DNA of 64,000 bases from an uncultured Alphaproteobacteria bacterium. GTDB lineage: Bacteria; Pseudomonadota; Alphaproteobacteria; HIMB59. The stretch spans positions 1 through 64,000 of the forward strand of contig CACDTV010000003.1 in assembly GCA_902555695.1 (NCBI GenBank), in the 5' to 3' direction. Each line of letters starts with the position of its first letter. Within the stretch, counting starts at the first letter, position 1. The translations under genes were made by a program, and so were the position numbers. Under the pieces are notes generated by a model. The model saw only the letters and a program-made list of their open reading frames with translations. It was not told the origin of the DNA and made no database searches. Positions 28,386 through 37,503 of this stretch are shown here, in pieces.

Positions 28386-30313
28386 TTTGTTTTAATTTTC
28401 CTTATTATTTTATTAGATATAATTTCTGTTGTTAAACCAAATTTTCTAAAAACTTCATTCCCGGGTGCACTAGCACCAAAATTATCTAATCCAAATATAT
28501 TTTCATATTTTGTGTACTTATTCCAATACATTGTTGATCCAGCCTCAATTACAAAAGTTTCACTAGATTTTGATTTTAATAAATTGTTTTTAAAAGTTTT
28601 TGATTGTTTTTCAAAAATAGAAGTTGATGGCATTGAAATGACTTTTGCAATAATACCATCACCTCTAATTCTTACAGCAACGTTGACAGCTAAAGGTACT
28701 TCTGAACCAGTAGCTATAATTGTAATATCATTATTAATTTTTGGACCATATATAACGTAAGCACCTTTAAATTTTTTTGAGTCTAATTTTTTATTTGAAA
28801 TTTGTGGCAGATTTTGTCTTGAAAGACAGATAAATGAAGGCGCATCTTTAATTTTTAAAGCCTCTCTCCAACATACAATTGTTTCTTTTAGATCGCAGGG
28901 TCTAAAAACATAACTATTTGGTATGAGTCTTAACATATTAATTTGTTCAATAGGTTGATGAGTAGGACCATCTTCACCTAATCCAATAGAGTCGTGTGTG
29001 AAAACTTGTATCGGATTAATTTTCATTAGTGCAGCTAAACGAAGACTTGGCTTCATATAATCAGCAAAGCTCAAAAAAGTCCCTGAATATGTTTTGTAAA
29101 TTTTGGTAGCAGCAATACCATTCATTATTGCAGCCATACCATGCTCTCTTACACCATAATGGATATATTGTCCTGCTGTGTTCATGCTATCCAGAACAGA
29201 CATTTGTTTACCTTTGGTATTATTGGAGCCTGTTAAGTCTGCAGAGCCTCCGAGTATCGGATGATCTTCTTTAAAATAATGTAATATTGCTTCAGAGGAT
29301 TTTCTAGTAGCCTGATCAGACTTAAAATCTTTTAAATCTATTTCAATTTTACTAAATAACTTATCTATGTCTTTATTTGATAAAGTTGTTTGAGATATTG
29401 ATTTAGTTTTTTTGTATATTTGTAAATTTTTGGTGGATGAATTTCGCCAAATCTTTAAAAGTTTATCTGGAATTTGAAAAGGTTTTTCATTCCAAGATAA
29501 TTTACTTCTCGTTAATTTCACCTCCTCTGAACCTAAGGGTGAGCCATGCGATGATGCTTTTGCAGATTTATTTGGAGAACCAAATCCAATAGTAGTTTTA
29601 AAATTTAGCAAACAAGGGACTTTTGATATTTGTACTTTTTTTAAAAGTTTATAAATATTTTCATGATCATGACCTTTTCCGCTATGTACCTCCCAATTTA
29701 CTGATTTAAATCTAAGGTTTGTGTTATCACTAAAAGCTAGGTCTGTAGGTCCATCAATACTAATATTGTTATTATCGTATATTAGTATCAAATTATTAAG
29801 TTTTAAGTGCCCAGCTAGACTTATTGCCTCTTGGCTTATCCCCTCCATTAAACAGCCATCACCACAAAAAACATATACCTTTGGTGCTTTAGACAATTTT
29901 TTCTCTTTTGAAAGCTTTTTAAGTGCTATGGCCATTCCTACCGCATTCGAAATTCCTTGTCCAAGAGGACCAGTCGTTATTTCTATACCAGCATCTGGTT
30001 CATATTCAGGATGTCCTGCTGTGATATAGCCCAATTGTCTAAAATTTTTAATTTGAGATATTGTCAATTTTTTATAACCGGTGAGGTATAAAAGTGAGTA
30101 AAGCAACATCGAACCATGTCCATTAGATAAAACGAATCGATCTCTAAGTAACCAGTTCGGATCCTTGGGATTATGAATAAGAAAATCGTGAAAGAGCACT
30201 GTGGCAATGTCAGCCATTCCCATCGGCATACCAGGATGACCAGATTTAGCTTTTTCTACCGCATCAATTGATAAAAATCTGATACAGTTCGCTAATTTGG
30301 TATAATTTTTCAA
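28382..30313 (-). CDS. tkt: transketolase
   Basis: CIRFLSIDAVEKAKSGHPGMPMGMADIATVLF; TGPLGQGISNAVGMA; THDSIGLGEDGPTHQPIEQ. Confidence 0.98.
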   Translation of the reverse strand: MKNYTKLANCIRFLSIDAVEKAKSGHPGMPMGMADIATVLFHDFLIHNPKDPNWLLRDRFVLSNGHGSMLLYSLLYLTGYKKLTISQIKNFRQLGYITAGHPEYEPDAGIEITTGPLGQGISNAVGMAIALKKLSKEKKLSKAPKVYVFCGDGCLMEGISQEAISLAGHLKLNNLILIYDNNNISIDGPTDLAFSDNTNLRFKSVNWEVHSGKGHDHENIYKLLKKVQISKVPCLLNFKTTIGFGSPNKSAKASSHGSPLGSEEVKLTRSKLSWNEKPFQIPDKLLKIWRNSSTKNLQIYKKTKSISQTTLSNKDIDKLFSKIEIDLKDFKSDQATRKSSEAILHYFKEDHPILGGSADLTGSNNTKGKQMSVLDSMNTAGQYIHYGVREHGMAAIMNGIAATKIYKTYSGTFLSFADYMKPSLRLAALMKINPIQVFTHDSIGLGEDGPTHQPIEQINMLRLIPNSYVFRPCDLKETIVCWREALKIKDAPSFICLSRQNLPQISNKKLDSKKFKGAYVIYGPKINNDITIIATGSEVPLAVNVAVRIRGDGIIAKVISMPSTSIFEKQSKTFKNNLLKSKSSETFVIEAGSTMYWNKYTKYENIFGLDNFGASAPGNEVFRKFGLTTEIISNKIIRKIKTK

Positions 30314-30348
30314 TGGAATAACTTTTCTTAATAACTAATAATTAAAGT

Positions 30349-30609
30349 ATGAACGAATTTCAACAACAAATACTTCAAAAAATCGAGCAAATTGCATCAA
30401 AACTTCAGAATTATAAAACTAATAATCAAGAATTAATCAATGAGAGACAAGAATTAAAAGCCAAGATAGAATATTTAGAAAGAAGAGAGTCAGAATTATT
30501 AACTGAATTAGAAAATAACAAACTTGAGCTATCTGAAAAATCTCAACTTATTGATCAAGCAACTAATAAAATTGAGGAATTACTCGGATCAATAGATATA
30601 GATGGCTAA
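30349..30609 (+). CDS. coiled-coil protein upstream of zapA (DUF4164-like)
   Basis: Heptad-rich IEQIASKLQNYKTNNQELINERQELKAKIEYLERRESELLTELENNKLELSEKS. Confidence 0.6.
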   Translation: MNEFQQQILQKIEQIASKLQNYKTNNQELINERQELKAKIEYLERRESELLTELENNKLELSEKSQLIDQATNKIEELLGSIDIDG

Positions 30610-30934
30610 TTTAACTTTAACAATTGGAGGAAGACCACTAAAAATACAATGCTCCGATGATAATGTTGAAACAGTAAAAGAGATCGCCTCCTCAATTAGT
30701 AAACTTATAGATGATGAGAAGAAAGAGAATGTACCTTTTTTAACATCCACACTTATTGCCTATCTTAAATCTATGGAAGATGTTTTGAAAAAAGAAAAAA
30801 TATTGCAAGACTCTTTGAACAAGAAATTATTTTATGAGAGCCGTATTCAAGAATTACAAAATGAAAATAATCATCTAAAATCTGACATTGAGCAAATTTT
30901 CAAAAAACTAAATGATAATATAATCATTGAATAA
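30602..30934 (+). CDS. zapA: cell division protein ZapA
   Basis: LTIGGRPLKIQCSDDNVETVKEIASSISKLIDD; upstream of formyl-THF cyclo-ligase. Confidence 0.85.
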   Translation: MANLTLTIGGRPLKIQCSDDNVETVKEIASSISKLIDDEKKENVPFLTSTLIAYLKSMEDVLKKEKILQDSLNKKLFYESRIQELQNENNHLKSDIEQIFKKLNDNIIIE

Positions 30935-31490
30935 AAAACAAATTCGAAAACATCACCTGGACCTAAGAATGCAACTAAGCACTTCGGATTTAGATATTTT
31001 TTCCAATAAAATAAATTCAAAAATAATAAATTTAATAGAAAAAATTAATCCAAATAGTTCTGTCGGCTTATTTTATCCATATAAAAATGAGGCAGATGTA
31101 TTAAGGATTTCTAATGATTTAATTAATAAAAATATAAAATGTTCACTTCCGAAAGTAATATCAAAGGGATCCTCTTTAAAGTACTTCGAATATAACCCTC
31201 ATAGTCCAAATTTGGAAAAAGGTTTTGGCGGTATCATGGAACCTAAGGGTGAAAAGACATTAGACCCTGATATAATTATAGCATCATGCTCTGCATTCAA
31301 CGAACAAGGTTTTAGGGTAGGCTATGGAGGAGGTTTTTTTGATAGAACTATTGAGGAATTGAAAAAAAAAGGTAATTTAAAAACCATTTTAGCTGCTTTT
31401 GAAATTCAAAAAACCAATTACAATTTTCAGGAGAGTTTTGACCAAAAAGTAGATTATATTTGTTCAGAACAAAAAATTTATTCTTTATGA
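30927..31490 (+). CDS. ygfA: 5-formyltetrahydrofolate cyclo-ligase
   Basis: RKHHLDLRMQLS; VGLFYPYKNEADV; GFRVGYGGGFFDRTI. Confidence 0.9.
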   Translation: MNKKQIRKHHLDLRMQLSTSDLDIFSNKINSKIINLIEKINPNSSVGLFYPYKNEADVLRISNDLINKNIKCSLPKVISKGSSLKYFEYNPHSPNLEKGFGGIMEPKGEKTLDPDIIIASCSAFNEQGFRVGYGGGFFDRTIEELKKKGNLKTILAAFEIQKTNYNFQESFDQKVDYICSEQKIYSL

Positions 31491-32302
31491 ATTTTTTAGT
31501 TATAGGAGATGTTGTTGGAAGATCAGGTAGAACAGCTCTCAAAGAAAATTTAAAAAAGATACAAGATCAATTTAATATTAGCTTTACAATAATTAATGCC
31601 GAAAATTCAGCTGGTGGTTATGGACTTACAGGAAAAATTTACGAAGAGCTTATAAGTTGGGGAGCTGATGCTATAACTTTAGGAAATCATGCTTGGAAAC
31701 AAAAAGAGATCATAGAATATATGGATCAAAACCCAGATCATAATATTATCAGACCTTTAAATTTCGAAGTTGGATCTCCTGGTAGGGGGTTTAAAATTTT
31801 TACTCATAATAATGGAAAAAGAATATTGGTAAGCCAAGTTCATGGTCAAACATTTATTGACCTTCCTTTAAGCAATCCTTTTAATTCTATTGATACACAA
31901 CTTTTATCTATAATTAATGACCATAAAATAGATTATTCATTTTTAGAGGTACATGCTGAAGTAACATCTGAAAAAAATGGTATAGCTCAAAATTATGATG
32001 GAAAATTTACAGCTATATATGGGACTCATGTTCATATTCCAACCTCGGACGCTAGGGTATTAGAAAAAGGCACTTGTTTTCAAACTGATATTGGCATGAC
32101 AGGAGATTATAATTCTGTTATTGGTATGAAAAAAGAAAGCGCTATCAAAAGAATGAGAACCGGATCGAACTCACATAGATTAGAACCCGCTGAGGGATCA
32201 GCCACTATTTCTGGAGCGGTCATTACTACAAATGTGGGGGATAAAAATTCAATTCAATCTATTCAAATAGGTGGTGTTTTGGATGGTAATTTATTATCTT
32301 AG
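31487..32302 (+). CDS. YmdB family metallophosphoesterase
   Basis: MNFLVIGDVVGRSGRTALKENL; INAENSAGGYGLTGKIYEEL; TLGNHAWKQKEI; AIYGTHVHIPTSDARVL; GMTGDYNSVIGM. Confidence 0.93.
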   Translation: MNFLVIGDVVGRSGRTALKENLKKIQDQFNISFTIINAENSAGGYGLTGKIYEELISWGADAITLGNHAWKQKEIIEYMDQNPDHNIIRPLNFEVGSPGRGFKIFTHNNGKRILVSQVHGQTFIDLPLSNPFNSIDTQLLSIINDHKIDYSFLEVHAEVTSEKNGIAQNYDGKFTAIYGTHVHIPTSDARVLEKGTCFQTDIGMTGDYNSVIGMKKESAIKRMRTGSNSHRLEPAEGSATISGAVITTNVGDKNSIQSIQIGGVLDGNLLS

Positions 32303-32305
32303 CTC

Positions 32306-33046
32306 ATGGCAGGACATTCAAAATTTAAAAATATTCAATATCGTAAAGGTGCTCAGGACAAAAAAAGAGCAAAACAATTTGCCAAAATAGGAAGAGAAAT
32401 TCAAATAGCCGTGAAGATTGGAGGAACTGACCCAGAGTCCAATCCAAGATTGAGACTAGCAATAACAAATGCTCGAAGTGTAAATATGCCAAAGGATAAT
32501 GTGGATAGAGCTATTAATAAAAATAATTCTGAAGCTTCTGATTATTCAGAAGTTCGCTATGAGGGGTATGGTCCATTTGGAACAGCTTTTATAGTTGAGG
32601 CTTTAACTGATAATAAAAATAGAACAGCTTCAGAAATTAGATCTATTTTCTCAAAGAATGGGGGGAATTTGGGTGAGACAGGAAGTGTGAGTTTTAATTT
32701 TAATAAAGTAGGAGAAATACAAATCAAAAAAGAAATAGATGATAGTGCACTGGAGGATTTACTTGACCATGGTTTAGAGGATTACAACACAGATGACGAT
32801 GTAACATATCTTTATTCTTCCTTTGAGGAATTAGCATCTTTTGAGAAAATACTAGTAGATAAAAACTTTGATATTGAAAGTGCAAATATTATTTGGAAGC
32901 CAAATTTAACTGTAAAAATTGAAAAAAAGGAAGATCTTGACAAGCTTATTAGATTAAATGAAGAGTTAGAGGATAACGATGATGTTCAAAATTGTTTCTC
33001 AAATCTTGATTTTGATAGTGAACTTTTAGAGGTTAATAATGCCTGA
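32306..33046 (+). CDS. yebC: YebC/PmpR family protein
   Basis: MAGHSKFKNIQYRKGAQDKKRAKQFAKIGREIQIAVK; SVNMPKDNVDRAI; YEGYGPFGTAFIVEALTDNKNRTASEIRSIFSKNGGNLGETGSV. Confidence 0.97.
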   Translation: MAGHSKFKNIQYRKGAQDKKRAKQFAKIGREIQIAVKIGGTDPESNPRLRLAITNARSVNMPKDNVDRAINKNNSEASDYSEVRYEGYGPFGTAFIVEALTDNKNRTASEIRSIFSKNGGNLGETGSVSFNFNKVGEIQIKKEIDDSALEDLLDHGLEDYNTDDDVTYLYSSFEELASFEKILVDKNFDIESANIIWKPNLTVKIEKKEDLDKLIRLNEELEDNDDVQNCFSNLDFDSELLEVNNA

Positions 33047-33365
33047 TAAAGCTTGGAAAAATAGGGAAAGACTTGTAGCAAAGTTTTTTGGAGGTATGAG
33101 AAATGCCCTTAGTGGAATTAATTCAAAAGTTACTCATTCAGATGTAATTCACGATAAATTATTCATTGAGTGTAAATTAAGAGCTAAACATTCAGCTATT
33201 AAATTATGGGATGATACAAAATCTTTAGCAGACAAGGAAAAAAAGACCCCAGTCATTGCATTATGTGAAAAAAATAGACCTGGTTTTTGGATAATGGTAC
33301 ATTCAGATGATTTTGAGGAAGTCTCTAAAGAACTTAAAAATAAAAATATAATTGATGAAGAATAA
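33039..33365 (+). CDS. small putative PDDEXK-like nuclease
   Basis: 108 aa; NRERLVAKFFGGMRNALSG...SDVIHDKLFIECKLRAKHSAIKLWDDTKSLADKEKKTPVIALCEKNRPGFWIMV; D-x(n)-E-x-K arrangement. Confidence 0.5.
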   Translation: MPDKAWKNRERLVAKFFGGMRNALSGINSKVTHSDVIHDKLFIECKLRAKHSAIKLWDDTKSLADKEKKTPVIALCEKNRPGFWIMVHSDDFEEVSKELKNKNIIDEE

Positions 33366-33368
33366 TTA

Positions 33369-34067
33369 ATGGAAGAAGTAGTCAACTTAGCATCCCTTGA
33401 AGGTTCGGTAGATTTCTCAATGATGGGAATGTTTCTAAAATCTGACTGGGTTGTAAAATTTGTAATAATATTGCTAGTGATTTTTTCAATTCAATCTTGG
33501 AAGACAATTATTCAAAAAATTTTGTTAATAAATAAACTTAAGAAAATATCTAAAAAATTTGAGAACCATTTTTGGTCTGGTGTGTCTTTAGATGAACTAT
33601 ACAAACAAATTGACGAATTTGATCAAGAAAGTTTCTCAAATATATTTAGAAATATTATGAATGAATATGAAAAATCACGAATTCAGAAAAATAAAATAGA
33701 CTCAGCTTTCATTCAAAGACTTTACACCTCTCTTGATTTAAGTATTGCTGTTGAAGATACAAATTTAAATAAAGGATTGTCTTTTTTGGCATCCTCTGGA
33801 TCTGTAGCACCTTTTATAGGATTATTTGGAACAGTTTGGGGAATCATGAATAGTTTTCAAGCAATAGCAATTGCACAAAACACTAATCTCGCTGTAGTTG
33901 CACCTGGTATAGCAGAGGCTTTATTTGTAACTGCTTTGGGCCTTTTCGTTGCTATCCCCTCAACCGCTTACTACAACCTCATAACTTCTAAAATTGATAA
34001 CTATTTGTCAGAGGCTGAGAGTTTTGGGAAGGATTTAGTTAATATAATTTCACGCCAAGTTAAATAA
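33369..34067 (+). CDS. tolQ: TolQ
   Basis: SGSVAPFIGLFGTVWGIMNSFQAIAIAQNTNLAVVAPGIAEALFVTALGLFVAIPSTAYYN. Confidence 0.96.
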   Translation: MEEVVNLASLEGSVDFSMMGMFLKSDWVVKFVIILLVIFSIQSWKTIIQKILLINKLKKISKKFENHFWSGVSLDELYKQIDEFDQESFSNIFRNIMNEYEKSRIQKNKIDSAFIQRLYTSLDLSIAVEDTNLNKGLSFLASSGSVAPFIGLFGTVWGIMNSFQAIAIAQNTNLAVVAPGIAEALFVTALGLFVAIPSTAYYNLITSKIDNYLSEAESFGKDLVNIISRQVK

Positions 34068-34071
34068 CTAT

Positions 34072-34467
34072 ATGAGAAAAAAACATCGACCTGTTTCTAG
34101 TATAAATGTTACTCCGATGGTTGATGTTATGTTGGTTTTACTTATTGTGTTTATGGTCACAGCTCCCCTTCTAACTGTAGGTGTTCCAGTTAATTTGCCA
34201 AAAGTTGAGGCTAATTCTTTAGATGCACAAAAGGAACCACTTGAAATCTCAATTAATGAAAATAATGAAATTTACTTAGGTGAAGAATTAATACCTTTTG
34301 ATGAGTTAATATTGAAAGTTAAAACTATTGCAGGCTCAAATACTGACATAAGAATTTTTTTAAGAGCTGATACCACAATTAATTACGGAGAGGTAATGAA
34401 GGTTCTTGGTGCTCTGAACACATCAGGTTTTTTAAAAATTGCTCTTGTAACGAAAAAACCAAGTTAA
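34072..34467 (+). CDS. tolR: TolR
   Basis: SSINVTPMVDVMLVLLIVFMVTAPLLTVGVPVNLPK. Confidence 0.96.
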   Translation: MRKKHRPVSSINVTPMVDVMLVLLIVFMVTAPLLTVGVPVNLPKVEANSLDAQKEPLEISINENNEIYLGEELIPFDELILKVKTIAGSNTDIRIFLRADTTINYGEVMKVLGALNTSGFLKIALVTKKPS

Positions 34468-35472
34468 GTGTCTAATATTTTAGTATTTAATCCTTTTAGA
34501 AACTTAATCTTATTCATTGAAAATTTCAGTTACAAAAAAAGTGATTTTTATTTTCAAATATTCTCTTTTCTATTACACCTACTAATTTTGATACCAATGA
34601 TAAATTTTACTTTTGAAAAAAAAATCAGTGATATTCCAATGATTTTACCTGTTGAAATGTTCATTATTGAAGAAGAGACAGCTGCGCCTGAATTTGTTGA
34701 GGAGATAAATGAAATTGTTCCAACATTTCAAGAAGAGACTCCAAAACAAAATGAAACTGAGGCTATTGAACCAGATATAAAAGAAATAGCATCTCAAGAC
34801 TCAATTGATCCAATAATTCAGGATACTAATGAAGAAGTATTAGTTGATAACTCTGCAGACAAAACGAATGAATTTATCATTGATGAGAAAGTAAAACCTG
34901 AAATTAAAAAACCAGAAGAGGAGACACCGCCACCGATAGAAAATGATTTTGAGATTAAATTAAAACAAAAACCTGAACCTAAAGAAATACCTGAACCCAA
35001 AAAAGATATTGAGATTGTTGTTAAGAAAAAGCCTGTAAAGAAAACTTTCAATGTTAGTACTGTTCTAAAAGATTTAGAAAATCAAGATAAGGAATTTAAA
35101 AAAGAGCAGGAAGCATCCGAAGTCAAACAAGATGAAGTTTTCACAGAAAAAGTTGGACCAACAATGACTATTTCAGAAATTGATTTATTAAGACAACAAT
35201 TACATGGCTGTTTAAATCTTAATGTTGGTGTCGCAAATTTAAAAGAAATAAAACCTGTCATTTACATAGAAGTCAACCCTGATCGAACTGTAAAAAATTC
35301 TAAAGTAGTCAATAAAGAGAAGTTAAATGATCCATCATTTAGAACTGCTGCTGAAGCTGCAATGAGAGCAGTAAATAATCCAGATTGTAGCCCTCTTTTA
35401 TTACCTGCAGATAAATATGAACAGTGGAAAGAAATTAACTTTACTTTTGATTTCAGCTGGATGTTTGATTAA
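34468..35472 (+). CDS. tolA: TolA
   Basis: N-terminal TM, long acidic/Pro-Lys linker (PEPKEIPEPKKDIEIVVKKKPVKK), C-terminal TolA-like domain; between tolR and tolB; GTG start. Confidence 0.85.
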   Translation: MSNILVFNPFRNLILFIENFSYKKSDFYFQIFSFLLHLLILIPMINFTFEKKISDIPMILPVEMFIIEEETAAPEFVEEINEIVPTFQEETPKQNETEAIEPDIKEIASQDSIDPIIQDTNEEVLVDNSADKTNEFIIDEKVKPEIKKPEEETPPPIENDFEIKLKQKPEPKEIPEPKKDIEIVVKKKPVKKTFNVSTVLKDLENQDKEFKKEQEASEVKQDEVFTEKVGPTMTISEIDLLRQQLHGCLNLNVGVANLKEIKPVIYIEVNPDRTVKNSKVVNKEKLNDPSFRTAAEAAMRAVNNPDCSPLLLPADKYEQWKEINFTFDFSWMFD

Positions 35473-35517
35473 TAAAAATTTAGAATAAGTATTGAGTGAT
35501 CAGTTAGAAATATTCTT

Positions 35518-36837
35518 ATGATTAAAAAAATCCTAATAATTTTATTTTTTTCACTTAATGCTAACGCTGCATTAGAGGTAACCATTGCACAAGGTAAAGT
35601 TGAGCCTACTCCCATAGCTATAACTCAAATTTTTGGGGCTGACTCAGACACAGCTAGATACGGAAACACACTTAGACAAATTATTTCAAATAATCTTACC
35701 AATTCTGGACTTTTTTATACTGTGAATGAGGACCTTTACATTCAATCAGACAATTTAGTTGAAAAAGTCCCACGTTTTGAAGACTGGAAATTAATTAAAG
35801 CACAGTTTTTATTAAGTGCAGATGTCAGTAAAACTGATAAAGGTATCAGACTACGAATGAGGCTATACGATGTCTTTAATGCAAAAGAAATAGAGAAATT
35901 ACAACTAACAATACCTGATGAAAATTTAATAAGAAGAGTAGGTCATACAGTAAGCGACATTGTTTACGAAAGGATCACTGGTGAAACAGGTTATTTTGAT
36001 ACAAGAATTGTTTATGTTTCTGAAATTGGCCCGCTAGACCAAAGAGTAAAAAGATTAGCAATCATGGATCAAGATGGACATATAGATAGTCATCAATTTT
36101 TAACAGATGGAAAAAATATGGTATTAACTCCTCGCTTTGCACCAAATAAACAACTAATAACATATATGGAATACAAAAATAATCTTCCAAGAGTTTATAT
36201 TTATAATCTTAAAACAGGTGAAAGAGAAATTGTTGGAGATTTTCCTGGAATGACTTTCGCACCTAGGTTTTCACCTGATAGTCAAAGTGTTGTAATGTCT
36301 TTTTCAGATCCTAGTAATGCAGCAAATTCTGAAATATATTTAATGGATTTAAATACCAGATCTCGTTCAAGACTAACAAACGACTCTGGAATTGATACAT
36401 CACCCTCATTTTCGCCTAATGGTGAAAAAATTGTATTCAACTCTGATCGTGGCGGAAGCCCCCAATTATTTATTATGGATAAGAATGGAGATAATATTAA
36501 AAGAATTTCAAAAGGCAGAGGTGTATATGGAAACCCAGTGTGGTCTCCAAGAGGCGACTTAATAGCTTTTACTAAGTTAACCCAGGGTAATTTTCATATA
36601 GGAGTTATGGATACAAATGGAAATAATGAAAGAGTAATTGTTAGGGATTTTGCATTAGAGTCACCGGCTTGGTCTCCAAATGGTAGATATTTGATATTTC
36701 ATAGACAAAAAAGATCCAATCTCGATGGTACTGGAGGTGAGGTAACAATACATTTTATCGATATTACTGGATATAATGAGAGGATTATTCCAACTCCAAG
36801 AGATGGAAGTGACCCAGCTTGGTCACCTTTGTTATAA
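35518..36837 (+). CDS. tolB: TolB
   Basis: Repeated beta-propeller motifs (APRFSPDSQSVVMSFSD, SPSFSPNGEKIVFNSDRGGSPQLFIMD, PAWSPNGRYLIFHRQ). Confidence 0.97.
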   Translation: MIKKILIILFFSLNANAALEVTIAQGKVEPTPIAITQIFGADSDTARYGNTLRQIISNNLTNSGLFYTVNEDLYIQSDNLVEKVPRFEDWKLIKAQFLLSADVSKTDKGIRLRMRLYDVFNAKEIEKLQLTIPDENLIRRVGHTVSDIVYERITGETGYFDTRIVYVSEIGPLDQRVKRLAIMDQDGHIDSHQFLTDGKNMVLTPRFAPNKQLITYMEYKNNLPRVYIYNLKTGEREIVGDFPGMTFAPRFSPDSQSVVMSFSDPSNAANSEIYLMDLNTRSRSRLTNDSGIDTSPSFSPNGEKIVFNSDRGGSPQLFIMDKNGDNIKRISKGRGVYGNPVWSPRGDLIAFTKLTQGNFHIGVMDTNGNNERVIVRDFALESPAWSPNGRYLIFHRQKRSNLDGTGGEVTIHFIDITGYNERIIPTPRDGSDPAWSPLL

Positions 36838-36886
36838 AAATTCATTAGAATTCAATAAAATCCCAAAAAATTTAATAAAAATTGTC

Positions 36887-36916
36887 TTGATTTCCAAAAA
36901 ATTCAGTGTTTATTTA
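36887..36916 (+). promoter_or_regulatory. possible pal promoter
   Basis: TTGATT-N18-TATTTA in the AT-rich intergenic region upstream of pal. Confidence 0.3.
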
Positions 36917-36959
36917 CCTAAACTATAGTAAGAATATATTTACGCGGAGATTTATAATA

Positions 36960-37454
36960 ATGTTAAAAAAATTGTTTATGCTTATTGTTGCGGGTTTCTT
37001 CCTTGCTTCATGTGCTGCTACTAAGACTGATCAAGGTGGAGACGTTGATGCAGCTTCAGCTAGTGCAAGTTCATCTTCAGGTGGTGAAATTACAGCTGGT
37101 ACTCAAGAAGATCTCATTGTTAATGTGGGTGACAGAGTGTTTTTTGAGTTTGATAGCTCAGAGCTCACCGTTGATGCTCAAGCAACACTTGATGCACAAG
37201 CAGCTTGGTTAATGCAATACCCTGACACTAACATAACTGTTGAGGGCCATGCAGATGAAAGAGGCACCAGAGAGTACAACTTGGCTTTGGGTGATAAAAG
37301 AGCATTTTCTGTTTACTCTTATCTAGCTCAAGCTGGAATTGACACCAATAGAATGGAATATGTAAGTTGGGGAAAAGAAAGACCAGAAGTTATTGGATCT
37401 GATGAAACTGCATACAGTCAAAACAGACGTGGCGTCACATTAGTAAGTAATTAA
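36960..37454 (+). CDS. pal: peptidoglycan-associated lipoprotein Pal
   Basis: ATG with GCGGAGA RBS; lipobox FFLASC; VFFEFDSSELTVDAQATLDAQAAWLMQYPDTNITVEGHADERGTREYNLALGDKRA. Confidence 0.96.
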   Translation: MLKKLFMLIVAGFFLASCAATKTDQGGDVDAASASASSSSGGEITAGTQEDLIVNVGDRVFFEFDSSELTVDAQATLDAQAAWLMQYPDTNITVEGHADERGTREYNLALGDKRAFSVYSYLAQAGIDTNRMEYVSWGKERPEVIGSDETAYSQNRRGVTLVSN

Positions 37455-37469
37455 TCAAAATTTCATTTA

Positions 37470-37493
37470 GGTGCTCTTTTAAAAAAGAGCACC
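37470..37493 (+). repeat. strong inverted repeat between pal and cpoB
   Basis: GGTGCTCTTTT-aa-AAAAGAGCACC, perfect 11-bp dyad, no T-run after it. Confidence 0.8.
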
Positions 37494-37503
37494 GAAAACG
37501 TTC

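Noticed and set aside
28512-30029. Antisense ORFs inside tkt (28512..28760, 29721..30029)
   Set aside because: Opposite a strongly supported transketolase; compositions look like antisense artefacts.
30920-30940. 6S RNA between zapA and ygfA
   Set aside because: The common 6S location, but the two ORFs overlap here, leaving no room.
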